A stretch of DNA of 64,000 nt, taken from positions 216,371,559-216,435,558 of the forward strand of contig BTPG01000001.1 of assembly GCA_036245525.1 (NCBI GenBank), read 5' to 3'. This DNA is from Semisulcospira habei. Its lineage: Eukaryota > Mollusca > Gastropoda > Semisulcospiridae. How positions within the stretch are numbered: position 1 is the stretch's first letter; each line of letters opens with the position of its first letter. The notes beneath the pieces are model-generated. The model was not told where the DNA came from. It searched no databases and saw only the letters and a program-made list of their open reading frames with translations. Made by a program: the position numbers and the translations under genes. This document shows positions 54,487-64,000 of this stretch, piece by piece.

Positions 54487-55545
54487 CTGCCCACAGCCCA
54501 GCTGGAGTGGAGTCCTGCCCACAGCCCAGCTTGAGTGGAGTTCTGCCCACAGCCTAGCTAGAGTGGAGTCCTGCCCACAGCCCAGCTGGAGTCCTGCCCA
54601 CAGCCTAGCTAGAGTGGAGTCCTGCCCACAGCCCAGCTGGAGTCCTGCCCACAGCCTAGCTAGAGTGGAGTCCTGCCCACAGCCCAGCTGGAGTCCTGCC
54701 CACAGCCTAGCTAGAGTGGAGTCCTGCCCACAGCCCAGCTGGAGTCCAGCCCACAGCCTGGCTAGAGTGGAATCCTGCCAACAGCCCAGCTGGAGTCCTG
54801 CCCACAGCCCAGCTGGAGTGGAGTCCTTCCCACATAGCAGCTGGAGTCCTGCCCACACCCCAACTGGAGTGGAGTCCTGCCCACACCCCAGCTGGAGTCC
54901 TGCCCACAGCGCAGCTGGAGTCCTGCCCACAGCCTAGCTAGAGTGGATTCCTGCCCACAGCCCAGCTGGAGTCCTGCCCACAGCCCAGCTGGAGTCCTGC
55001 CCAAAGCCTAGCTAGAGTGGAGTTCTGCCCACAGCCTAGCTAGAATGGAGTCCTGCCCACAGCCTAGCTAGAGTGGAGTCCTGCCCACAGCCCAGCTGGA
55101 GTGGAGTCCTGCCCACAGCCCATCTGAAGTTTAGTCCTGCCCACAGCCCATCTGAAGTGGAGTCCTGCCAACAGCCCATCTGGAGTGGAGTCCTGCCCAC
55201 AGCCCAGCTGGAGTGGAGTCCTGCCCACAGCCCATCTGGAGTGGAGTCCTGCCTACAGCCCAGCTGGAGTGGAGTCCTGCCTACAGCCCAGTTGGAGTCC
55301 TGCCCACAGCCCATCTGGAGTGGAGCACTGCCCACAGCCCATCTGGAGTGGAGTCCTGCCCACAGCCCAGCTGGAGTCCTGCCCACAGCCCAGCTGGAGT
55401 GGAGTCCTGCCCACAGCCCAGCTGGAGTCCTGCCCACAGCCCAGCTGGAGTGGAGTCCTGCCCACAGCCCAGCTGGAGTCCTGCCCACAGCCCAGCTGGA
55501 GTCCTGCCCACAGCCCAGCTGGAGCCCTGCCCACAGCCCAGGCAG
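54487..55545. repeat. 28/23-bp minisatellite, about 40 units
   Basis: Unit CCCAGCTGGAGTGGAGTCCT + GCCCACAG (28 bp) or the form lacking GTGGA (23 bp). Variants TAGCTAGAG on the left and CATCTGGAG in the middle occur in blocks. Long frames (up to 220 residues) are repeat artefacts. The left edge coincides with the position expected for the RT catalytic box of the adjoining pseudogene. Confidence 0.95.
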
Positions 55546-55676
55546 CAAACTACGGGAATGATGAGGAACTAGGTGCCTTGCTGCCCCATGTTGCCTGGCC
55601 TCGTGCTGCAGTGATATCCCAGTAAGACACAGAACCCGCCCAGCCTGGCGGACCGCACACACACCCACAACATTTA

Positions 55677-55830
55677 TTTATTATTTATTATTTATTGTTT
55701 GTTTGTTTGTTTGTTTGTTTGTTTGTTTTGTTTGTTTGTGTTTTTGTTTGCTTGTTTGTTTGTTTTTGTTTTTTTGTTGTTGTTGTTTCTTGGGTTTTTG
55801 TTTGTTTGTTTGTTTGTGTGTTTGTTATAA
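55677..55830. repeat. (TTTG)n microsatellite, impure
   Basis: Preceded by TTTATTTATT, with TTTTTG and TTGTTG variants. Confidence 0.92.
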
Positions 55831-55848
55831 GAAAAAGGAAGATTAGCC

Positions 55849-56059
55849 GGCCATTCAGCCCTGACGCACTACAGCAGGAGATGGGTCGACCATGATAATT
55901 CAAGGGTAGTGCCGGATTAGCTTGGTGCCGACAGGCGCCAAGCTAATCTGGCATTAACCTTGAATTAATATGGTCGATCCATCTCCTGCAACAGGTGCAT
56001 AATGATTAGACGACGCCTCCAAAATTTGGGAAATATGTGCGTCGGGCTGAATGAGTTAA
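55849..56059. mobile_element. Family A foldback element, full
   Basis: Left short arm CATTCAGCCCTGACGCACTA; right long arm AACAGGTGCATAATGATTAG ... AAAATTTGGGAAATATG; end GGGCTGAATGAG TTAA (56,056-56,059). The hairpin centre has unmatched changes (GGATTAG, CATTAACC). Confidence 0.85.
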
Positions 56060-56193
56060 CAAACACCGCAGAGCAGATTTGCAACTTTTCCTGATGTTCA
56101 GTCTGGTTATTTATTCATTTAATTATTAAAATTGTATTTATTTATTTATTTATTTATTTATTTCCTACTTTTTTATTTGTAATAACCCTACAT

Positions 56194-56260
56194 CTAGAGA
56201 CATAGATCCTCATGAGCCCGCGCAATTGCGGGGACTCATGAGGACCTCTGCCTTATGCTG
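56194..56260. mobile_element. Family D foldback hairpin
   Basis: AGAGACATAGATCCTCATGA faces TCATGAGGACCTCTGCC around GCGCAATTGCG. Confidence 0.8.
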
Positions 56261-56726
56261 ACCTCATCAAAGATCCGACCCGTTTTGCCGGTTGGCCACG
56301 GCCCCTTTGGCTTACGTCCCCTGATCCTCCAACAAAACTGTGTGCTGCCTATGATCAGGAAGTGACGTGAAAATATGCGGACAAACGATAGTTGTCATGA
56401 CAACAGTAATAAACATCTGAAGCCCAAAATGCCGTCAACGTCAGTAACGACTCACAAGAACAAAACCGGGTTGCCTTGGAAACAGATGTCTTGTTACACT
56501 GGATAATGTCTGGAATTTCAAAGATGGACAGTGCGTCCCCATTAACGCTCCTTGAAGACGGCTATCATAAAGGGGAGTGGGAACGTGGGGGGTGGGGGGA
56601 GGAGGGGGTTTGGGGGGGGGGGGGCGGTTCTGCAGAAGGGTAAACAGCGTTTGTCCATTACTAGTACAAATCACGAAAAGTGGAGATATAACCAGCAAAG
56701 CAAGAACATCACTTAATAAAGACTAA

Positions 56727-57091
56727 TTAAAGGCCCACTACCGCCGTGACTATTCAAAGACACACTTCTGTTACAGATGGTTAGGAAACGCTACACACAG
56801 GTCTAGTTATGGTTCATTTAGACACAGGACAATCCTGGTCAGCACACGTCGTTTGTATATCAAGTAACCTGACAATGACTGCGCTCCGTTCTAGAAATAC
56901 AACGTTTTCAGTACGAGAAACAGCTAAAATAGATTGACACGCGAACGGCAGCGCAGAACAAATAAGTGCGATTACGCGTGTGCATTTGCTGCGTGTCCCA
57001 ACTGCTGTTAAAGTTCATTAGGTGTGTCGACAAGGCGTAACAAACACAGATGGCGCTGAAGTCTTCAGATTTATGCGTCATGGTACTTTAA
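56727..57091. mobile_element. Dispersed element M, copy 3, TTAA at both ends
   Basis: TTAA (56,727-56,730) AGGCCCACTACCGCCG; right end ATGGTACT then TTAA (57,088-57,091). 365 bp, no ORF. It ends 15 bp before the 80-bp array. Confidence 0.8.
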
Positions 57092-57106
57092 ACTACTATT
57101 AGTTGT

Positions 57107-60100
57107 TTAACTCATTCAGCCCAGACACCACAGCAAGACATGGATCCAGCATGATAGTTTAAGGTGGTACCAGAATAGCTTGTTGTTTAACTCATTCAGC
57201 CCAGACACCACAGCAAGACATGGATCCAGCATGATAGTTTAAGGTGGTACCAGAATAGCTTGTTGTTTAACTCATTCAGCCCAGACACCACAGCAAGACA
57301 TGGATCCAGCATGATAGTTTAAGGTGGTACCAGAATAGCTTGTTGTTTAACTCATTCAGCCCAGACACCACAGCAAGACATGGATCCAGCATGATAGTTT
57401 AAGGTGGTACCAGAATAGCTTGTTGTTTAACTCATTCAGCCCAGACACCACAGCAAGACATGGATCCAGCATGATAGTTTAAGGTGGTACCAGAATAGCT
57501 TGTTGTTTAACTCATTCAGCCCAGACACCACAGCAAGACATGGATCCAGCATGATAGTTTAAGGTGGTACCAGAATAGCTTGTTGTTTAACTCATTCAGC
57601 CCAGACACCACAGCAAGACATGGATCCAGCATGATAGTTTAAGGTGGTACCAGAATAGCTTGTTGTTTAACTCATTCAGCCCAGACACCACAGCAAGACA
57701 TGGATCCAGCATGATAGTTTAAGGTGGTACCAGAATAGCTTGTTGTTTAACTCATTCAGCCCAGACACCACAGCAAGACATGGATCCAGCATGATAGTTT
57801 AAGGTGGTACCAGAATAGCTTGTTGTTTAACTCATTCAGCCCAGACACCACAGCAAGACATGGATCCAGCATGATAGTTTAAGGTGGTACCAGAATAGCT
57901 TGTTGTTTAACTCATTCAGCCCAGACACCACAGCAAGACATGGATCCAGCATGATAGTTTAAGGTGGTACCAGAATAGCTTGTTGTTTAACTCATTCAGC
58001 CCAGACACCACAGCAAGACATGGATCCAGCATGATAGTTTAAGGTGGTACCAGAATAGCTTGTTGTTTAACTCATTCATCCCAGACACCACAGCAAGACA
58101 TGGATCCAGCATGATAGTTTAAGGTGGTACCAGAATAGCTTGTTGTTTAACTCATTCAGCCCAGACACCACAGCAAGACATGGATCCAGCATGATAGTTT
58201 AAGGTGGTACCAGAATAGCTTGTTGTTTAACTCATTCAGCCCAGACACCACAGCAAGACATGGATCCAGCATGATAGTTTAAGGTGGTACCAGAATAGCT
58301 TGTTGTTTAACTCATTCAGCCCAGACACCACAGCAAGACATGGATCCAGCATGATAGTTCAAGGTGGTACCAGAATAGCTTGTTGTTTAACTCATTCAGC
58401 CCAGACACCACAGCAAGACATGGATCCAGCATGATAGTTTAAGGTGGTACCAGAATAGCTTGTTGTTTAACTCATTCAGCCCAGACACCACAGCAAGACA
58501 TGGATCCAGCATGATAGTTTAAGGTGGTACCAGAATAGCTTGTTGTTTAACTCATTCAGCCCAGACACCACAGCAAGACATGGATCCAGCATGATAGTTT
58601 AAGGTGGTACCAGAATAGCTTGTTGTTTAACTCATTCAGCCCAGACACCACAGCAAGACATGGATCCAGCATGATAGTTCAAGGTGGTACCAGAATAGCT
58701 TGTTGTTTAACTCATTCAGCCCAGACACCACAGCAAGACATGGATCCAGCATGATAGTTTAAGGTGGTACCAGAATAGCTTGTTGTTTAACTCATTCAGC
58801 CCAGACACCACAGCAAGACATGGATCCAGCATGATAGTTCAAGGTGGTACCAGAATAGCTTGTTGTTTAACTCATTCAGCCCAGACACCACAGCAAGACA
58901 TGGATCCAGCATGATAGTTTAAGGTGGTACCAGAATAGCTTGTTGTTTAACTCATTCAGCCCAGACACCACAGCAAGACATGGATCCAGCATGATAGTTT
59001 AAGGTGGTACCAGAATAGCTTGTTGTTTAACTCATTCAGCCCAGATACCACAGCAAGACATGGATCCAGCATGATAGTTTAAGGTGGTACCAGAATAGCT
59101 TGTTGTTTAACTCATTCAGCCCAGACACCACAGCAAGACATGGATCCAGCATGATAGTTTAAGGTGGTACCAGAATAGCTTGTTGTTTAACTCATTCAGC
59201 CCAGACACCACAGCAAGACATGGATCCAGCATGATAGTTTAAGGTGGTACCAGAATAGCTTGTTGTTTAACTCATTCAGCCCAGACACCACAGCAAGACA
59301 TGGATCCAGCATGATAGTTCAAGGTGGTACCAGAATAGCTTGTTGTTTAACTCATTCAGCCCAGACACCACAGCAAGACATGGATCCAGCATGATAGTTT
59401 AAGGTGGTACCAGAATAGCTTGTTGTTTAACTCATTCAGCCCAGACACCACAGCAAGACATGGATCCAGCATGATAGTTCAAGGTGGTACCAGAATAGCT
59501 TGTTGTTTAACTCATTCAGCCCAGACACCACAGCAAGACATGGATCCAGCATGATAGTTCAAGGTGGTACCAGAATAGCTTGTTGTTTAACTCATTCAGC
59601 CCAGACACGACAGCAAGACATGGATCCAGCATGATAGTTCAAGGTGGTACCAGAATAGCTTGTTGTTTAACTCATTCAGCCCAGACACCACAGCAAGACA
59701 TGGATCCAGCATGATAGTTCAAGGTGGTACCAGAATAGCTTGTTGTTTAACTCATTCAGCCCAGACACCACAGCAAGACATGGATCCAGCATGATAGTTT
59801 AAGGTGGTACCAGAATAGCTTGTTGTTTAACTCATTCAGCCCAGACACCACAGCAAGACATGGATCCAGCATGATAGTTTAAGGTGGTACCAGAATAGCT
59901 TGTTGTTTAACTCATTCAGCCCAGACACCACAGCAAGACATGGATCCAGCATGATAGTTTAAGGTGGTACCAGAATAGCTTGTTGTTTAACTCATTCAGC
60001 CCAGACACCACAGCAAGACATGGATCCAGCATGATAGTTCAAGGTGGTACCAGAATAGCTTGTTGTTTAACTCATTCAGCCCAGACACCACAGCAAGACA

Positions 60101-60380
60101 TGGATCCAGCATGATAGTTTAAGGTGGTACCAGAATAGCTTGTTGTTTAACTCATTCAGTCCAGACACCACAGCAAGACATGGATCCAGCATGATAGTTC
60201 AAGGTGGTACCAGAATAGCTTGTTGTTTAACTCATTCAGCCCAGACACCACAGCAAGACATGGATCCAGCATGATAGTTCAAGGTGGTACCAGAATAGCT
60301 TGTTGTTTAACTCATTCAGCCCAGACACCACAGCAAGACATGGATCCAGCATGATAGTTCAAGGTGGTACCAGAATAACT
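57107..60380. repeat. 80-bp satellite-like array, 41 units
   Basis: The unit reads TTGTTTAACTCATTCAGCCC, AGACACCACAGCAAGACATG, GATCCAGCATGATAGTTT, AAGGTGGTACCAGAATAGC. Divergence is very low. One site is GTTT or GTTC: units 1-15 are all T, C appears in units 16, 20, 22, 28, 30-33, 37 and 39-41. C is the state found in the hairpin arms. Single variants are seen in units 13, 25, 32 and 39. Confidence 0.98.
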
Positions 60381-60500
60381 TGGCGCCCATAGGCACCAAG
60401 CTATTCTGGCACCACCCTTGAACTATCATGCTCAATCTTTCTCGGGGGGTGGCGCGGGGGGGGGGGGGGGGGGATGGCGGGGAGGTGGAGGGGAGGGGGA

Positions 60501-60570
60501 GCTGGATGGCTCGGTGGTAGAGCGTTCGACACGTGTCCAAAAGGTCGTCGGTTCGATCCTAGCTGGGGCC
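60501..60570 (+). mobile_element. tRNA-like SINE head
   Basis: GGATGGCTCGGTGGTAGAGC (D-arm/A box) and GGTCGTCGGTTCGATCCTAG (B box GGTTCGATCCT). The acceptor and T stems do not pair properly, so it is not a functional tRNA gene. It sits within the long arm of the family B element. A G-run precedes it (60,444-60,472). Confidence 0.7.
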
Positions 60571-61016
60571 AAAAATTGTACAGACCTATTTTCGGTGCCC
60601 CGTCTTTGAAATCAGTCAAGTTCGTGGCGGACAAAAGACGTTTAAGCCCTACACGATTAGCGTTTTCTCCATCTGTCTCTAGAGTTGCAATGCCGTCCTT
60701 CAGAGGGCGCTACTTCAGTCACAATTTGGGGATTTCGGTCCTGAGGCAGAATGTGTTAACACAATATCAGCTGTTTATATCCCGCGCGACAGACAGAACG
60801 ACGACTTCGAGTCACGCCGACACTGGCCGCGTGATTAGACTCAATACGCGAGCGGCAGTGTTCCTGACCGTAGACAGGTGGTGCCAATGACGTAAAGGGA
60901 GCCGCCGGGTTGGCGGACTGATCACGAAAGTCCTTTTTGAGTCATGTTGCACAGCTCTTTCGCTGCATCGAAACCTGTACTATGCTGCATGTGTGACCTT
61001 TCGTTCACCGCCCTGA

Positions 61017-61070
61017 GATGGCCTTTGTTGCCTGCTCGGCGTTAAACCCAAATAACTAACTAACTAAGGC
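61017..61070 (-). mobile_element. SINE-type motif with (TAAC)n tail
   Basis: GAGATGGCCTTTGTTGCCTG and CTCGGCGTTAAACCCAAATA then ACTAACTAACTAA; the reverse complement of the motif at 32,327 and 38,106. The terminal TAAC repeats indicate the retroposon 3' end. Confidence 0.75.
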
Positions 61071-61367
61071 ACCGAAACAGCAGCTGGCCCCCAACACCTG
61101 TCTCCCTCTCCCCCCAGCCCACTCACCCTTGATCCTTCCCCAGTTTAACAACCAAAAGTAAGAATTAAGTTTGTTTTTGTTTTGTTTTTTCTTTTCTTTT
61201 TTTTTTTCTTTTTTTTTTTTTTTTGCGCACCACCAGCAACCCAGCAATAATGGTCAATTGGTTGACCGTGGCAGGGAAACAAGAAGAAGAAAAAGAACTA
61301 ACTAACCACCTTTCGTTCATTTTGCAGTGTCTCTCCTAGCTTAACCCCTTGCAGTGTCTGTCCTAGC

Positions 61368-61584
61368 TTAACCTCTTGCATGCCACTGCACGTACATTGA
61401 GTTTCTGCGGAAATCTTTGATCTTCAAGGACCAAAAGCCAACACCGCGCGTGGAACATGGATACAAATTGGTCTCAGCAAGAGACGTAGATCCTCATGAG
61501 CCCCCGCAACTGCGGGGGCTCATGAGGATCTATGTCTCTTGCAGTTGGATCGCGCTCACTTTGTCTCGGCGGTGAAGGGGTTAA
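61368..61584. mobile_element. Family D foldback element, full length, TTAA at both ends
   Basis: TTAA (61,368-61,371) CCTCTTGCATGCCACTGCAC; right end CGGCGGTGAAGGGG TTAA (61,581-61,584). Hairpin 61,475-61,543 is near perfect, with GAGAC mirrored and GTAG not. A duplicate of the left terminus (CCTAGCTTAACCCCTTGCAG) lies 27 bp upstream. Best reference copy of family D at 217 bp. Confidence 0.9.
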
Positions 61585-61734
61585 GTCATGAAAATGTAGT
61601 CAAATCAGTGTACCAGTTGCCACCTTTGCGCAGTGGCGGCTGCATTTTGCCACTGCTGCGGCACACAATGCACTATGGGTACAATAAACGGCTTCCGGTC
61701 GAAAGCTGAAGAACTGCTTACAATTGTGCGTTTC

Positions 61735-61812
61735 GATGGACAGAGTGGATTAAAATATCACATGTTTGTCCACCGGGGCTTTTAATGTAGTGTTTTCGTC
61801 CAAACGTGTCAA
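61735..61812. repeat. Foldback H, copy 2
   Basis: GATGGACAGAGTGGATTAAA faces TTTTAATGTAGTGTTTTCGTCC; related to 25,723-25,819. Confidence 0.6.
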
Positions 61813-61996
61813 ATTTAGGCCGCGTTCTAATTTTACTCTCCAGAGTCGTCTATCAGTGCAGTTTGCGGTATATTACTGAGAACCATCGTGACGGAATAGT
61901 CTGAAAATTAATCGTGAATTACCAATCAAGGAGAATGACGAGTCCGTCACGATTGACTGACGAACACCAAATCCACAGTTGGTCGCCGCTTCCATC

Positions 61997-62312
61997 TTTA
62001 CCACATTCAGGCCCAAAGCACTACGGCAGGAGATGGATCGATCATTATAATTCAAGGGTAGTGCCAGATTAGCTTGGCGCCTGATGGCGCCAAGCTAATC
62101 TGGCACTACCCTTGAATTATCATGGTCGATACATCTCCTGCAACTTAGTTGTCAAGTGACACCTCCAAAAGTTTGGAAACGCGGCACTGTCTGGCATTGT
62201 CCTCGGCTACTACATCAGCAAAGTCAGGCGGACCTACTACTGTCTGGCATTGTCCTCGGTTACTACATCAGCAAAGTCAGGCGGACCTACTATGTGGCAG
62301 CAGCGGTGTTAA
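61997..62312. mobile_element. Family A foldback element with a 53-bp tandem duplication in its outer arm
   Basis: Hairpin arms 62,029-62,087 and 62,092-62,140 are near perfect around TGAT. The right arm continues GACACCTCCAAAAGTTTGG, then ACTGTCTGGCATTGTCCTCG (53 bp) occurs twice (62,186 and 62,239). TTAA at 62,309-62,312 may be the right end. The left end has decayed to TTTACCACATTCAGG. Confidence 0.75.
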
Positions 62313-62386
62313 CCGTTTCACGGCAGTAAGAGTATACATTTACTGAGTCAAGTCAGTCCATCCACTCGGCTGATTTGCATTTTCAG

Positions 62387-62601
62387 TTTTTACATGTGGA
62401 GTATATCAAAACTGCACATGTCGTGCACAAGTGATAAGAAAAACTCCTGCAAGTTCTGGGAAACAACAACAACCTGCGTCTGCAAAGACAACCAGACGTC
62501 ATAGTGGACGTCATGGATTGGTCAAGTCTGTGAAGTGTGATGATGTCCATAAGAAACAGGCTGTGTCTGGAAACAGTAAAAAATCACCTGCCAGGCTTCT
62601 T
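62387..62601 (+). CDS. Candidate exon upstream of the terminal exon, unknown basic protein
   Basis: The frame is open from an acceptor-like TTTGCATTTTCAG (ending 62,386) to a donor-like CTT|GTAGGT at 62,601/62,602. It encodes KTPASSGKQQQPASAKTTRR then SGRHGLVKSVKCDDVHKKQA, similar in Lys/Ser/Thr composition to the next exon. The donor is phase 0 and matches the phase of the following acceptor. Exon limits are inferred; without RNA evidence the 5' boundary is the weaker one. Confidence 0.45.
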
Positions 62602-63158
62602 GTAGGTTCTGGTTCTCATTCATGAATTCTTTATGTTTACTGTTAATGTTTTTAACAATATTTGTGAAACATAGTGAACAAATTACAGAACTAGTATGTG
62701 TTAGTAGAACGTAAAATAATTAATTTTGAATGTACATGTATTGTAAACGTAAATGATAATATTTCTGTCATCTGTCACATTTAACATAGACTGGTCGTGT
62801 ATTTATTATAGAGTGACATAGTTAATTGAACTTTGCATTCCTATCATAAAATGATAAATCTGAAGTTCACAGATTTTTTTACAATTACAGGTGCTCTATG
62901 GCTAGAATTGTAAAAAGATATTATTTTACAGAATTGTGACCTACTGACCTAAATCTTGACAAGTGTTGCCTTCACAGCTTCCAATTTCCATGCACAAAAG
63001 ATAGTGATGCTACAGGTACATTTGCAATGATATTGTACTGTTATGGATAGTATTAATAATACTGGTAACTGCCATTTGTTGTACTTAACAAAACATTAGT
63101 GGCATTAGTGTACAGTAGTTCGGTAACACAGCAAATTATTTTTTTTTACAAATTACAG

Positions 63159-64000
63159 GTAAGTCCAACAGCTACACAAGTGGATAAGCATGCGGCATCT
63201 CTCAAAGTCAAAGATAAAACAAAAGATGCTTACGAATTTAGTGAAACAGATGAGTTCATCACCAGCCGTCGGTCCACATCAAAATCAAACTCTAAAACAA
63301 GTAAGAAGACAGCCACTTCAGCAAAGTCTGCTACCAAAATATCAACATTGAAGAAAACTGCCAAATCTGGGAAGAAAGAATTTGTGAATGTTGCATCAGG
63401 AGGGGAGAGAAAGCAAACCAGCACTCCCGTCGGCTCACAGGCGCAGAAAGGTAAATCAGCACATTTAGGACCTATTCTGGGAAAAAGACGGTCTCCAAGA
63501 GCTCCCCCAGCATTGCTGGACATCAGTGTTACACCCATTCTTCCTGTCCCAACATCACTATCTCCAAAACGCAGACGACACAATGACTATGATCCACAGA
63601 ACGACAGTTATGTGGCTTCACTTCTTCCTAAAACTTCAGTACCTGCTGGCTGTGGAAAACCGAAACGTCGGGCACTAAGATCGAAACAGAGACAGCCAGC
63701 GCAGATTCCAGTGAGCACCCCTACTACAGTTGCTTCATCAGCAAAGCTTAAAGTTAAACGCAATCGACCAGATGTGCCCACACAGTCATTAGATTATGAT
63801 GACTGTGACAGTGGAAAGAACTCGGCTCCTATTCCTACGCAAAAGGCAAAAATTATGTCAGAAAAAGAAAGCCCAATCAAGAAAACAAAATTTCAGAAGA
63901 GCCACGTAGTTTCACAGAGCAAGCCACCCAAACAGAAGACAGAAAAACTAACCAAACAAACTGGCTCAAAGCTGTCCTCTGTCTCAAAAATGACAGCTAC
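63159..64000 (+). CDS. Large exon of a Lys/Ser-rich, probably nuclear protein (partial)
   Basis: After a T-run and the acceptor AAATTACAG (to 63,158) one frame stays open for 842 bp to the window edge, about 280 residues, without a stop. It begins VSPTATQVDKHAASLKVKDK and includes DAYEFSETDEFITSRRSTSK, GKRRSPRAPPALLDISVTPI, SPKRRRHNDYDPQNDSYVAS and KPKRRALRSKQRQPAQIPVS. Several KRRR/KPKRR clusters look like nuclear localisation signals; Lys, Ser and Thr are very frequent and no globular domain is obvious. Codon choice is ordinary and not repeat-derived. I do not recognise the family; a chromatin or meiotic axis protein (for example SYCP2-like tails) is a guess only. The 557-bp intron before it is AT-rich and free of the foldback elements. 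Confidence 0.7.

Larger units (their letters stand above)
57107..60759. mobile_element. Family B element (reverse) with one arm amplified 41-fold
   Basis: TTAA (57,107) starts the first short arm; after 41 tandem copies the last one runs into an intact hairpin (about 60,349-60,388 facing 60,392-60,432). The long arm follows, interrupted by SINE-type sequence, and resumes at GAGTTGCAATGCCGTCCTTC ... GGGGATTTCGGTCCTGAGGC, ending CAGAATGTG TTAA (60,756-60,759). Confidence 0.85.

Noticed and set aside
54268..55668. Open frames of 146-220 residues on both strands
   Set aside because: Products of the 28/23-bp array; only the RT-like end (below 54,480, minus strand) is meaningful.
60501..60570. tRNA gene
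   Set aside because: Acceptor and T stems are not complementary; A/B boxes only.
63230..63583. 117-residue minus-strand frame
   Set aside because: Shadow of the plus-strand Lys/Ser-rich exon.

Overview
The window is non-coding-dominated nuclear DNA of an animal. Supporting signs are spliced-gene structure at the right edge, very dense microsatellites, many non-LTR retrotransposon relics, tRNA-derived SINEs and hundreds of minisatellite units. A mollusc, perhaps a gastropod, is my best inference, from the recurrent SINE motif GTTATTTGGGTTTAACG and from the types of non-LTR element. No database was searched, so the taxon is not proven. There are no rRNA genes, operons or CRISPR.

Layout. 1-18,200: small foldback elements, several minisatellites (48-bp at 3.3 kb, 19-bp at 7.4-9.4 kb, 7/87-bp at 10.8-11.6 kb, 28-bp at 12.7 kb), one tRNA-derived SINE (5.8 kb) and a minus-strand RT fragment (14.2-15.1 kb). 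18,235-24,210: the largest element, a decayed non-LTR retrotransposon with an SGNH/GDSL-type ORF1 and an endonuclease-RT ORF2. 24.3-41 kb: foldback elements, SINEs, 3' tails and the 44-, 48- and 67-bp arrays. 41-46 kb: a retroposon with clear 15-bp target duplications, two minus-strand RT remnants and a 31-bp array. 46.7-52 kb: foldback elements and a TIR element for which the window also holds the empty site. 52.4-55.5 kb: a dead RT/RNase H ORF split by a TIR element and abutting a 28/23-bp array. 57.1-60.8 kb: a 41-unit, 80-bp array. 62.4-64.0 kb: the only credible host gene, a partial Lys/Ser-rich nuclear-looking protein.

The unifying theme is a group of short, non-coding foldback elements, here called families A-E plus relatives. 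They end in TTAA followed by a CYC-TTC-like motif and carry almost perfect hairpin centres; A, B, C and E share the core TTCAAGGGTRRTGCC...GCTTGGCGCC. About 45 copies or fragments are visible. Three features stand out. First, private base changes of a copy tend to be mirrored in both hairpin arms, so the arms are homogenised or re-formed together. Second, one copy interrupts a 19-bp array and is flanked by TTAA on both sides, which fixes its ends. Third, several minisatellites start exactly in, or at the end of, a foldback element; the 80-bp array is one hairpin arm repeated 41 times with its ancestral form preserved next to the hairpin. No transposase able to move these elements lies in the window, so they would depend on a factor encoded elsewhere.
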